In this document: in pieces, positions 35,661-43,648 of the stretch
Position numbering within the stretch: position 1 is the stretch's first letter
Layout of the letters: each line of letters opens with the position of its first letter
Origin: Methylobacterium adhaesivum
Lineage (GTDB): Bacteria > Pseudomonadota > Alphaproteobacteria > Rhizobiales > Beijerinckiaceae
Reading direction: 5' to 3'
Assembly: GCF_022179065.1 (NCBI RefSeq)
Contig: NZ_BPQD01000007.1
Span: forward strand, 400,518 to 464,517
Length of the DNA: 64,000 bases
Program-made: the position numbers and the translations under genes
The notes under the pieces: model-generated
What the model was told of the DNA's origin: nothing
The model's input: the letters and a program-made list of their open reading frames with translations, nothing else
Databases searched by the model: none

Positions 35661-38201
35661 TCAGTACTTCCGCACGATGGGCTCGGCCATCGGCGCCGGC
35701 GCCTCGCCGAAGGTGTAGCGGATGCCGCCATAGATCGAGAGCGGCTGGGCCAGGGTCGTCGTGCGCGAGTCGACGACCGGATAGCGGTTGGCCACGAGAC
35801 CGGGCTCGAAGAAGGTTCCGAACGTGGCGTAGCGGTTGTTCGTCAGGTTGGTGACGTAGCCGAACAGTTCGAGGTTTCGGTCGACCCGATAGCTCGTGTT
35901 GAGGTTCAACACGTAATAGGCCGGCAGCTTGCGGTTCAGGTTCGACTCGTCGCCGCGATAGTAGGCCGACGAGAAGGCCTGCATGGCCATGCCGACGCGC
36001 CAGCGCGGCAGCACCTCGACGTCGAAACCGACCTTGAACTGATGATCGGGGATCAGCGGCACCTTGTTGCCCGGTACCACGTTGATCGCACCATCCACCG
36101 ACTGCGGATTGTTCGGCGAGGACAGCGTGCCGGTGAACTGGAAGGTGGCATCGATCAGGGCGTAGTTCGCGTAGACCGAGAGCCAGTCGGAGACGTATTC
36201 GAGGCCGACTTCGACGCCCTGGCGGCGGGTGCCGGGCACGTTCACGAAGTAGCCGCGCGCCGCGTTGCCGGGGGTGGCGAGCGACAGGATGTCGTTGGTC
36301 AGGTCGGTGCGGAAGGCGCCGACCTTATAGTTGACGAGTCCGCCGTCATAGAAATTCGGCAAAGCGCCGCGGAAGCCGACCTCGTAGGTCCGGCCCTCGA
36401 CCTGCTTGAGCGGCGGATCGGCGACGAGGGAGTTCGGCAGCAGGCAGGGCCGCAGCGGGTTGGCGCAGGCGAGCTCAAGGGGCGTCGGCGCGCGGTTCGA
36501 CTCGGAGTAGCCGCCGTAGAGGTTGACCGCCGGCGAGAAGCGGTAGGTCAGGCCCGCCACCGGATTGATCTTGTTGAAGTAATGCGTGCCCGTCACGTCC
36601 GGCGAGAAACCGGTCTGGTCCTGGCTCGCGATGCGGGCGAAGTTCAGGCGCGCGCCCGCCGTGAGCGACAGGGCGTCGGTGATGTCGATGGTGTCGGTGG
36701 CATAGAGGCCCATGTAGAGGTTCGAGCCCGTCACCGAACTCGGCGCGATGCCGAGGGCCGCAGCGGTGCGCAGGAAATCGGTGCCGAGGCCCGGCACCGT
36801 GCCGTAGGCGGCCGTGAGCGGGTTCGTGGTCACCGACAGGTCGGGGTTGATCACGCCCAGCGTGCTCGACGACTTGTAGCCGTAGTTCGCGACGTCGATG
36901 GAGCCGCCGACGACGAAGCTGTTGTTGAAGCCGAACACCCGGTCGCGGTTGGCCGCCTGGAGCGAACCGCCGTAGCCCGTGGCCTCGGTCTTGGTGACGT
37001 CGAGGGTGCCGTAGGGTACGCCGGCCGTGAACGGGATGCCGTTCGGGGCGCCTCGGCCGATCATGAGGAACTGGTTGGTGAAGGCGTTGCGGCTCTGCCC
37101 CGCCGCCTGAGTGAATCCGTCATCCTCGAAGCAGAGGCTGCCGCGGAACGAGGAGTTGCGCGAGCAATTCTCGAAATCGCTGTCGTTGCCGTCGATGTAG
37201 CGCTGGCTGAAACGTCGGAAATAGGCGTTGCCGGAGAGGTCCCAGGTCGGCGAGATGTCGACGCGGCCCGTGAGCTGGATGGTGCCGAGTTCCGTCGTGG
37301 TGGTCTGCGGGTAGGTGAAGATCGCCCGCGGATCGACGTGGGTGAAGTCCGTCGGCGTCGCGGCGGCGGCCCCGAAATAGGTCCGCGCCATCTGGCCGAT
37401 GAGGTGGAACTCCGAATCCGGGGTCCGGTAGCCGAGATCGCCGTAGACGCGGCCGATGGTGCTGGGGCTCTGGAAGCGCCAGCCCCGGTCGTTGAGGCCG
37501 TCACCCGCGAAGTAGATGCTCCACGGCCCGATCATCTTGCCGTGCTGCAGGGAGCCGGCGATGCGGCCGTCCGAACCGCCGAGCGCCGTGATCTCCGTAC
37601 CCTGCCAGTTGAAGCCGTTCTTCATCTGGATGTTGATGGCGCCGCCGAGCGCGTTGAGGCCGAAGACCGGGTTGCCGGTGACGACGTCGATGCGGTTGAT
37701 GGCGACCTGCGGGATCAGGTCGAGGTTGACCGTGTCACCGAAGGCTTCGTTGATGCGCACGCCGTTCTGATAGACGGCGAGGCCCTGCGGCACGCCCGTG
37801 ACGGGTGAAGCCTGGAAACCGCGATAGTTGATGTCGACGCGGTTGTTGTTGCCCTGGGAATCCGAGAGGTTGAGGCCGGGCACGCGCCGGGCCAGGGTGT
37901 CGACGGCGTTGAAGGTCGCGCGGTCGAAGTTCAGGTCGGCGGCCGTGACCGACTCGACGGTGCTGGGGATCTTGTTGAGGGGCAGAGCGCCGCCGCGCAG
38001 GCGCGTCGTGTCAGGAACCTGAAGGGCCGGGCCGCCCGGAGCCTGGAGGGCCGGGATGCTGGGCGCGCCACTTCCCGACGCGACGCCGACGGGCGTCGTC
38101 GCCACGACGCTGATCTCGCTGAGCGAGACCGAACTCTGTGCGTGCGCCACGCACGGCAGCAGCGCGACCGAAGCGAAGAGGCTGTACCGCAGCGAACGCA
38201 T
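35661..38201 (-). CDS. TonB-dependent outer-membrane receptor
   Basis: 846-residue TonB-dependent receptor. It has a signal peptide (MRSLRYSLFASVALLPCVAHAQ), a TonB box-like SEISVVATT near residue 28, a plug domain (LNKIPSTVESVTAADL, then VDINYRGFQASP), and a 22-strand barrel ending in GGIRYTFGE and a short tail. Such receptors bring metal chelates, cobalamin or other scarce ligands across the outer membrane using TonB energy. It diverges from a ModE-like regulator and a MolABC-type importer, which suggests a molybdenum or tungsten ligand, but siderophore uptake is equally possible. The ATG at 38201 has AGGAAAG upstream; an earlier in-frame ATG would spoil the signal peptide. Confidence 0.88.
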   Translation of the reverse strand: MRSLRYSLFASVALLPCVAHAQSSVSLSEISVVATTPVGVASGSGAPSIPALQAPGGPALQVPDTTRLRGGALPLNKIPSTVESVTAADLNFDRATFNAVDTLARRVPGLNLSDSQGNNNRVDINYRGFQASPVTGVPQGLAVYQNGVRINEAFGDTVNLDLIPQVAINRIDVVTGNPVFGLNALGGAINIQMKNGFNWQGTEITALGGSDGRIAGSLQHGKMIGPWSIYFAGDGLNDRGWRFQSPSTIGRVYGDLGYRTPDSEFHLIGQMARTYFGAAAATPTDFTHVDPRAIFTYPQTTTTELGTIQLTGRVDISPTWDLSGNAYFRRFSQRYIDGNDSDFENCSRNSSFRGSLCFEDDGFTQAAGQSRNAFTNQFLMIGRGAPNGIPFTAGVPYGTLDVTKTEATGYGGSLQAANRDRVFGFNNSFVVGGSIDVANYGYKSSSTLGVINPDLSVTTNPLTAAYGTVPGLGTDFLRTAAALGIAPSSVTGSNLYMGLYATDTIDITDALSLTAGARLNFARIASQDQTGFSPDVTGTHYFNKINPVAGLTYRFSPAVNLYGGYSESNRAPTPLELACANPLRPCLLPNSLVADPPLKQVEGRTYEVGFRGALPNFYDGGLVNYKVGAFRTDLTNDILSLATPGNAARGYFVNVPGTRRQGVEVGLEYVSDWLSVYANYALIDATFQFTGTLSSPNNPQSVDGAINVVPGNKVPLIPDHQFKVGFDVEVLPRWRVGMAMQAFSSAYYRGDESNLNRKLPAYYVLNLNTSYRVDRNLELFGYVTNLTNNRYATFGTFFEPGLVANRYPVVDSRTTTLAQPLSIYGGIRYTFGEAPAPMAEPIVRKY

Positions 38202-38961
38202 GGATTCTTTCCTGACCCGAGACCGTTTTCTGATTGCCACCTTGCGGTAACGCTTGGTGTGTTCATGGTCGAAGAATTATGGGCTGGGCAAGATAGATCA
38301 GGCCCCTGGAGCAGGATCGCCGACCACAATGCGGCGGAATGCCGGGCGCAGTGGTGTTCGTGCCACATTTTTTCCTTATGCCGCATAGGGTTAGGTGCAC
38401 AAGTGGCAATATCGATCGGGATTATTCGGCAATTTTAAACCAGCTTCGCCGAGTCCTGCGGCTCTCGGCTTGGCGGCACCGAACGGTCGAGACGAAGTGA
38501 TTCGACAAGTATTTCCTTAGGCTCAACTGATAAGTAAGAAATTAAATTTCCCAAAACAATCCTAAGTTATAAATATGCAAATACAATATATTAATTTTCT
38601 GTAAATATTATGTGTTTGGCGCGATTTAGAACATATTTTTTCAGTTTTCATAAAAGATAATAAGAATACATTCTTGCGAATATCTAAGTTCAAGAGTTTT
38701 TCCCTTGATTGGGAGAGCAGATCGTCCATTCCGCTTGCGCGAAGAGGCGGACATACAGCCGCCTGGATTGGCGGATCGGAACAGCCGGCAGCGGACATGC
38801 CAGCGCCACACATGTGGCACGGTCCCACGATCCGTGGCCTCCGATATCGGAACGGCGGTCTACACGGCCGCCCATGCGGCGGCGCGACGGCGAGTGTGGT
38901 ATCGAACGCTCATCCTGGGCGGCCCGAACGGTCGCGGATATGAGGTTGCGACGGCCGACAC
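38202..38961. other. 760-base divergent intergenic region with AT-rich core
   Basis: The region separates the TonB receptor from the ModE-like regulator and has no convincing gene. The short reading frames across 38562-38943 lack codon bias, and two of them overlap on opposite strands. The part 38500-38700 is very AT-rich, the most extreme composition in the window. It probably holds both promoters and operators for the metal-uptake genes. I looked for an inverted ModE-type TATATA site and found only imperfect AT-rich dyads, and no molybdenum-cofactor riboswitch was recognised. Confidence 0.45.
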
Positions 38962-40002
38962 ATGACGCAAGCCGCCGAAGGACAGCCCTTCCACATCGAC
39001 CTCGGGCTCGGTGGAACGATCCGGATCGGGCCGCAGCGCATCGGCGTGGCGGAAGCCTTCGCCATCGTCGAGGCCATCGCCCGCACGGGCTCGGTCCAGG
39101 GCATCGCCACGGAACTCGACCTCTCCTACCGGGCGGCCTGGGAGCGCCTGCGCGCCCTCGAGGCGGCCCTGGGTCATCAGCTCGTCCAGAAGACGCGGGG
39201 ACACGGCAGCACGCTGACTGAAACGGGGGCGGTCCTGCGCGAAGCCCTGGCGGAGGCGGCCACCGCCCTGGCGGGTTCGATGGCGCGGGAGGGGCGCGCG
39301 GCCCAGGTCCGCCTCGGAGCCGTCCTGGGCCACGCGACGCCGACACTCACCCTGGCGGCCAGTCACGACCTGCTCCTCATGGACGTCCTGGCCGACTGGC
39401 CGGACATCGCCCTCGTGGTCGCCGGCAGCGAAGATGCCGTGGCCCGCCTCGTGGAAGGCCGCGCCGATGCCGCCGGATTCCACTGCGGCCCGACGAATCC
39501 CGCCCTCGGCGGCCCGGCCTTCGCGGATCTCGGCCTCGACCCCGCGTTCCGCGTCCGCCCCCTGTTCGAGCGGGAACAGGGCGTGATGCTCGCCGCCGGC
39601 AATCCCCTCGGCATCCGGACCATCGCGGATCTGGCGCGCCTTCGCGCCCGCTACGTCAATCGGCAGAAGGGCTCGGGCACACGCCTCTGGTTCGATCGGC
39701 TGCTGGCGGAACAGGGCATCGCCCCGTCCGAGATCCGGGGCTACGCCACGGAAGAGTTCACCCATCAGGCCGTGGCGGCAGTTATCGCCTACGGCGCGGC
39801 CGATGCCGGATTCGGCGCGCGGGCGGCGGCCGAACGGTTCGGCCTCGCGTTCCTGCCGCTGGGCTGGGAATGCTACCAGCTCGCCTCCAGCACCTCCCAC
39901 CCGGATGCGATCCTCGACCGCTTTGCCCGGACCCTGGGCGAGCGGGCGGAGCGGACGGCGGGCTACCGCGCCGCCAAAGCACCTCTCGCGGATGAAACCT
40001 GA
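38962..40002 (+). CDS. ModE-like HTH regulator fused to periplasmic-binding-protein-like sensor domain
   Basis: 346-residue one-component regulator. Residues about 15-105 form a ModE/LysR-type winged helix (VAEAFAIVEAIARTGSV, then LSYRAAWERLRALE). The remainder is a cytosolic PBP-like ligand domain (LAASHDLLLMDVLADW; RYVNRQKGSGTRLWFD; EEFTHQAVAAVIAYG). This PF12727-type architecture is found with molybdate or tungstate genes, where it senses the oxyanion or the cofactor. It overlaps the start of the importer operon and diverges from the TonB receptor, so it may control both. The ligand is inferred. The ATG at 38962 has only a weak ribosome site. Confidence 0.85.
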   Translation: MTQAAEGQPFHIDLGLGGTIRIGPQRIGVAEAFAIVEAIARTGSVQGIATELDLSYRAAWERLRALEAALGHQLVQKTRGHGSTLTETGAVLREALAEAATALAGSMAREGRAAQVRLGAVLGHATPTLTLAASHDLLLMDVLADWPDIALVVAGSEDAVARLVEGRADAAGFHCGPTNPALGGPAFADLGLDPAFRVRPLFEREQGVMLAAGNPLGIRTIADLARLRARYVNRQKGSGTRLWFDRLLAEQGIAPSEIRGYATEEFTHQAVAAVIAYGAADAGFGARAAAERFGLAFLPLGWECYQLASSTSHPDAILDRFARTLGERAERTAGYRAAKAPLADET

Positions 40003-40006
40003 CCCC

Positions 40007-41086
40007 ATGGCGTCCCTCCCCCCTGTGCGCCTCGCCCGTCGTGTCCTGGCCCGTCGTGTCCTGGCCCGTCGTGTCCTGGCGGCGGCCTGGCTCCTGGGCG
40101 GCCTCGCGCCCGTCGCCGCGCGGCCCTTCACCGATGCGGCGGGGCGGACCGTCGAGATCCCCGCGCGGGTCGGGCGCGTTCTGGCCGCGGGGCCGCCGGC
40201 TTCGGTGATGCTCTACACCCTCGCGCCCGGTCGCATGGTCGGCTGGGTCCGCGCACCATCCCCGGCCGAGCGCCCGTTCCTGGCGCCCGCGACCCGGGAC
40301 CTGCCCGTCACCGGCCGGCTCACGGGGCGCGGCGGCACGGCCAATGTCGAAGCGGTGCTCGCCCTCAAGCCGGACCTCATCGTCGATCTCGGCAGCACCC
40401 GGCCGACCTATGCCTCCCTGGCCGACCGCGTCCAGGCGCAGACGGGCATTCCCTACGTGCTCCTCGACGGCACCTTCGCGAAGACCGGCGAGACCTACCG
40501 CCGCCTCGGCGATCTCCTTGGCGAGGCGGACGCCGCCGAGGCGCTCGCCATCTTTGCGGATGCGACCCTGCGGGAGGTGGCGGACGCCATCGCGACGGTG
40601 CCCGAATCCCGGCGGCCGCGCGTCTACTACGCGCGCGGCCCGAGGGGCCTCGAGACGGCGCCCGCCGGCTCCCTCAACGCCGAGCTGCTCGATGTCGTCG
40701 GTGCCCGCAACGTCGCCGTGGCGACGGGCCAGGGCGGCCTCGCCACCGTCTCGCCGGAACAGGTCCTCGCCTGGGACCCGGACGTGATCGTGACCCAGGA
40801 CCCAAGCTTCCGCAGGGCCGTCGCCACCGATCCGCTCTGGGCCGGGGTGAAGGCCGTGCGCGCGGGGCGGGTCTACCAGGCGCCGAGCCTGCCCTTCGGC
40901 TGGTTCGATGCGCCGCCGGGGCCCAACCGCCTCATAGGCGTGCGCTGGCTCGCGGGCGTGCTCTATCCCGACCTGTTCCCGCGGCCGCTCCCCGAGGTGA
41001 CGCGCGATTTCTACCGGCGCTTCTACCACGTCGACCTCGACGACGCGCAGGTCGACACCGTGCTGAACGGAACCCCCGCGCCGTGA
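40007..41086 (+). CDS. MolA-like periplasmic substrate-binding protein of a FecCD-type importer
   Basis: 359-residue class III periplasmic binding protein. The signal region has three RRVLA repeats followed by AAAWLLGGLAPVAA. The two lobes begin with TDAAGRTVEIPARVGRVL and contain LALKPDLIVDLG near residue 120 and WDPDVIVTQDP near residue 255. The C-terminal pattern (PNRLIGVRWLAGVLYPDLFP, FYRRFYHVDL) matches the HemV-2/MolA group, which includes the molybdate/tungstate-binding MolA. An earlier ATG at 39992 overlaps the preceding stop; 40007 gives the better signal peptide. It is followed directly by permease and ATPase genes. Iron-chelate binding remains possible. Confidence 0.8.
   Translation: MASLPPVRLARRVLARRVLARRVLAAAWLLGGLAPVAARPFTDAAGRTVEIPARVGRVLAAGPPASVMLYTLAPGRMVGWVRAPSPAERPFLAPATRDLPVTGRLTGRGGTANVEAVLALKPDLIVDLGSTRPTYASLADRVQAQTGIPYVLLDGTFAKTGETYRRLGDLLGEADAAEALAIFADATLREVADAIATVPESRRPRVYYARGPRGLETAPAGSLNAELLDVVGARNVAVATGQGGLATVSPEQVLAWDPDVIVTQDPSFRRAVATDPLWAGVKAVRAGRVYQAPSLPFGWFDAPPGPNRLIGVRWLAGVLYPDLFPRPLPEVTRDFYRRFYHVDLDDAQVDTVLNGTPAP
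40036..40080 (+). repeat. three perfect 15-base tandem repeats in a signal-peptide coding region
   Basis: CCGTCGTGTCCTGGC is present three times in succession (40036-40050, 40051-40065, 40066-40080). It encodes RRVLA three times in the n-region of the MolA-like signal peptide. Copy change by slippage would stay in frame. Confidence 0.95.
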
Positions 41087-42126
41087 CGGCGGCGGCGGCG
41101 GCAAGGCGGCGCGGCCGCGCCCTGAGTCTCGCCGGATGGGGGCTGCCGGTCCTCGCCCTCTGTGCCCTGATCGTCGTGGCCCTGGGGACCGGCCGGTACG
41201 GGGTACCGGCGGGCGATGTCTTCGCGGTGCTCGGGGCCAAACTGTTCGGGTGGCCGTCGACGGTCGAGGCGACGGTGCGGACCGTGGTGCTGCAGGTGCG
41301 CCTGCCCCGCGTCGTCGCCGCCCTCGTGGTCGGCGCCGCCCTGGCGGGGGCAGGCGCCACCTACCAGGGCCTGTTCCGCAATCCCCTGGTCTCACCCGAC
41401 ATCCTCGGCGTCTCGGCCGGCGCCAGCCTCGGAGCGGTGCTCGGCATCTTCCTGTCGCTACCCGTGGCGGCGATCCAGGGCCTCGCCTTCGCGGGCGGCC
41501 TCGCCGCCGTGGCGGCGGTCTATGCCGTGGGGGCGGCGGTGCGCCGACACGATCCGGTGCTGACCCTGGTGCTCGCGGGCGTCGCCATCGGGGCGGTGCT
41601 CGGCGCCGCGATCTCCCTGATCAAGGTTCTGGCCGATCCCTACAACCAGCTGCCGGCCATCACCTACTGGCTGCTGGGCAGCCTCGCATCGGTGACCCTC
41701 GGCGATGTCGGCGCCATCCTGCCGGCGATGGGGCTCGGCCTCGTGCCCCTCGTGCTCCTGCGCTGGCGCATGAACCTCATGAGCCTCGGCGAGGAGGAGG
41801 CGCGGGCGCTCGGCGTCGAGACCCGGGTGCTTCGCCCCCTCCTCGTCGCCGCCGCGACCCTGGTGACGGCGGCGGCGGTCTCGGTCACGGGCGTCATCGG
41901 CTGGGTCGGCCTCCTCGTGCCCCACGTGGCGCGCCTCCTCGTCGGGCCGGATTTTCGGCGCCTGCTGCCCGCCTCCCTGCTGCTCGGCGCCGGCTACCTC
42001 CTCGCCGTCGATTGCGTCGCCCGCACCCTGGCCCCCGTGGAGGTGCCCCTCGGCATCCTCACGGCGCTCATGGGCGCGCCGTTCTTCCTGTGGCTGCTGG
42101 CGAGCGGCCGGCGCGGCTGGGCCTGA
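41083..42126 (+). CDS. FecCD-family permease (MolB-like)
   Basis: 347-residue ABC importer permease of the BtuC/FecCD family with about ten helices. The characteristic segments are RLPRVVAALVVGAALAGAG near residue 70, NPLVSPDILGVSAGASLG near residue 100, LGEEEARALGVE in the cytoplasmic coupling region near residue 240, and GFIGWVGLLVPH-like VIGWVGLLVPHVARL near residue 270. It moves the ligand delivered by the upstream binding protein. GTG at 41083 overlaps the stop of that gene, and the stop overlaps the ATPase ATG. MolB of Haemophilus is the model for molybdate; the substrate here is inferred. Confidence 0.9.
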   Translation: MTAAAAARRRGRALSLAGWGLPVLALCALIVVALGTGRYGVPAGDVFAVLGAKLFGWPSTVEATVRTVVLQVRLPRVVAALVVGAALAGAGATYQGLFRNPLVSPDILGVSAGASLGAVLGIFLSLPVAAIQGLAFAGGLAAVAAVYAVGAAVRRHDPVLTLVLAGVAIGAVLGAAISLIKVLADPYNQLPAITYWLLGSLASVTLGDVGAILPAMGLGLVPLVLLRWRMNLMSLGEEEARALGVETRVLRPLLVAAATLVTAAAVSVTGVIGWVGLLVPHVARLLVGPDFRRLLPASLLLGAGYLLAVDCVARTLAPVEVPLGILTALMGAPFFLWLLASGRRGWA

Positions 42127-42905
42127 TGCTGCTTGCCGTCGAGAACCTCGCCTTCGGGTACGGCGCCCGCCGGATCGGAGCCGACGTGAGCTTCGGGCTC
42201 GCGGCCGGCGAGGTCCTGTGCCTGCTCGGGCCCAACGGCGGCGGCAAGACCACCCTGTTCAAGACCCTGCTCGGCCTCCTGCCGAAGCAGGCCGGGCGGA
42301 TCCGCCTCGACGGGACGGACGTGGCGGGCTGGTCGCGGGCGCGCCTCGCCCGCAGCCTCGGCTACGTGCCGCAGGCCCACGGCGCCCTGTTTCCGTTCCG
42401 CGTGCGCGATGTCGTTCTCATGGGCCGGGCGAGCCGCCTGCGGGCCTTCGCCAGTCCCGGCCCCGCCGATCGTGAGCACGCCGAGCGGGCCCTGTCGACC
42501 CTCGGCATCGCGCATCTCTCCGAGCGCATCTACACGGAGATCAGCGGCGGCGAGCGCCAGATGGTGCTCATCGCCCGGGCGCTCGCCGGCGAGCCGCGCC
42601 TCCTCGTCATGGACGAACCCACCGCCAGCCTCGATTTCGGCAACCAGACCCGCGTCCTCGATCAGGTCCGGCGACTGGCGCGCGGCGGCATCGCGGTGAT
42701 CCTCTCGACCCACGACCCCGACCACGCCTTCCTGTGCGCCGACCGGGTCGCGCTCCTGCACGAGGGCCGCCTCGCCGCCCTCGGGCCACCGGCCGAAACC
42801 ATCACCCCGCAGAGCCTGGAGCGAATCTACGGCGTCGCCGTGGCGGTGGTGCCCCTGCCCGGCTACGCCCGCTCCGTCTGCGCCCCGATCCTGTCCCGGT
42901 CCTGA
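42126..42905 (+). CDS. ABC importer ATPase (MolC-like)
   Basis: 259-residue ATPase of the FecE/BtuD type. Walker [10 protein letters not shown] is at residues 35-43, the Q-loop is YVPQAHG, the signature ISGGERQ is near residue 139, Walker B is LLVMDEP and the switch histidine is in STHDPDH. It powers the FecCD-type permease encoded immediately upstream (one-base overlap of stop and start). It completes a three-gene importer with the binding protein. The next gene, a TsaA-like protein, follows 16 bases later in the same direction and is probably co-transcribed. Confidence 0.92.
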   Translation: MLLAVENLAFGYGARRIGADVSFGLAAGEVLCLLGPNGGGKTTLFKTLLGLLPKQAGRIRLDGTDVAGWSRARLARSLGYVPQAHGALFPFRVRDVVLMGRASRLRAFASPGPADREHAERALSTLGIAHLSERIYTEISGGERQMVLIARALAGEPRLLVMDEPTASLDFGNQTRVLDQVRRLARGGIAVILSTHDPDHAFLCADRVALLHEGRLAALGPPAETITPQSLERIYGVAVAVVPLPGYARSVCAPILSRS

Positions 42906-42921
42906 GAAGAGAGGCCGCCCC

Positions 42922-43407
42922 ATGGTCCGCCTGAACGAGATCCGCCCGAACGAGATCGCCGTCGCCCCGCCCGCGGCCACCGATGCGGGTCTCGTCTATA
43001 TCGGGCGGATCGCCACGCCCTGGAACGACCGCCTCGCCTGCCCGCGCCAGGGACGGGCCGACGGGCCCCTGTGCCGGATCGAGGTGTTCGAACCGTGGGT
43101 CGCCGCCCTCGACGGGCTGTCCGCCTACGCGCGGATCGAGGTGTTGTACTGGCTCGACGCCTCGCGGCGCGACCTCGTCCACCAATGCCCGGCGAGCGAC
43201 GGCGTGGCGCGCGGCACCTTCTCGCTGCGCTCACCGGTGCGCCCCAATCCCATCGGCACGTCCATCGCGCATCTCGTGGGGATCGACGGCCCGATCGTCA
43301 CCGTGCGCGGCCTCGATTGCCTCGACGGAACCCCGCTCCTCGACCTCAAGCCCGACCGCAGCCTGTTCACGCCGGTCGCCCCGCCGCAGCCGGGCGACTT
43401 CGAGTAG
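42922..43407 (+). CDS. TsaA/TrmO-like protein (putative tRNA t6A37 methyltransferase family)
   Basis: 161-residue beta-barrel protein of the TsaA/TrmO (YaeB, VirR-like) family. The motifs are [12 protein letters not shown] near residue 26, then RIEVLYWLD, the signature [14 protein letters not shown] near residue 104, and LLDLKPD near residue 137. Escherichia coli TrmO methylates N6-threonylcarbamoyladenosine in tRNA using S-adenosylmethionine. Short members such as this one, next to metal-transport genes, may have another role. GAGG precedes the ATG. It is the last gene of the MolABC-like operon. The family is clear; the role here is open. Confidence 0.85.
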   Translation: MVRLNEIRPNEIAVAPPAATDAGLVYIGRIATPWNDRLACPRQGRADGPLCRIEVFEPWVAALDGLSAYARIEVLYWLDASRRDLVHQCPASDGVARGTFSLRSPVRPNPIGTSIAHLVGIDGPIVTVRGLDCLDGTPLLDLKPDRSLFTPVAPPQPGDFE

Positions 43408-43411
43408 GGCC

Positions 43412-43426
43412 GCGATCGGGGATCGC
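43412..43426. terminator. possible bidirectional terminator
   Basis: Six-base stem GCGATC/GATCGC with a three-base loop in the 19-base gap between convergent genes. It has no T-tract, so it is weak. Confidence 0.35.
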
Positions 43427-43636
43427 TCAGTCGACGGCGACCATCACGTCGGAGGCCTTGACCACGGCATAGGCCTGGCCGCCCACGGCGAGGCCGAGGC
43501 TGTCCACGGATTCGTTGGTGATCGAGGCGGTGATCACCGTGCCGTCGGCGACCTCGATCTTCACGTGGGCGGTGGTGGCGCCCTTCTCGACGGAGACGAC
43601 CTTGCCCTTGAGGGTGTTGCGTGCGCTGATCTTCAT
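43427..43636 (-). CDS. mop: molbindin, single Mop/TOBE domain
   Basis: 69-residue molybdate/tungstate-binding protein with a single TOBE/Mop domain. It begins MKISARNTLKGKVVSVEKG and continues through HVKIEVADGTVITASIT to YAVVKASDVMVAVD, covering the whole fold. Such molbindins assemble into hexamers that store molybdate or tungstate in the cytosol. It lies 12 bases after modA in the same direction and is probably co-transcribed. Its presence is the best local evidence that the neighbouring importer handles a molybdenum or tungsten oxyanion. Confidence 0.92.
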   Translation of the reverse strand: MKISARNTLKGKVVSVEKGATTAHVKIEVADGTVITASITNESVDSLGLAVGGQAYAVVKASDVMVAVD

Positions 43637-43648
43637 GAGGACTGTCCC

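Noticed and set aside
36042-37808. 588-codon plus-strand open frame
   Set aside because: Antisense to the TonB-dependent receptor, which has signal peptide, plug and barrel.
38562-38943. Small open frames in the AT-rich divergent region
   Set aside because: They overlap on both strands, cross a strong composition change, lack codon bias and have no ribosome sites.
38202-38961. Molybdenum-cofactor or cobalamin riboswitch upstream of the metal-uptake genes
   Set aside because: I could not find the conserved cobalamin box or a moco-like core. The AT-rich composition also argues against a long structured leader. A covariance-model search would settle it.
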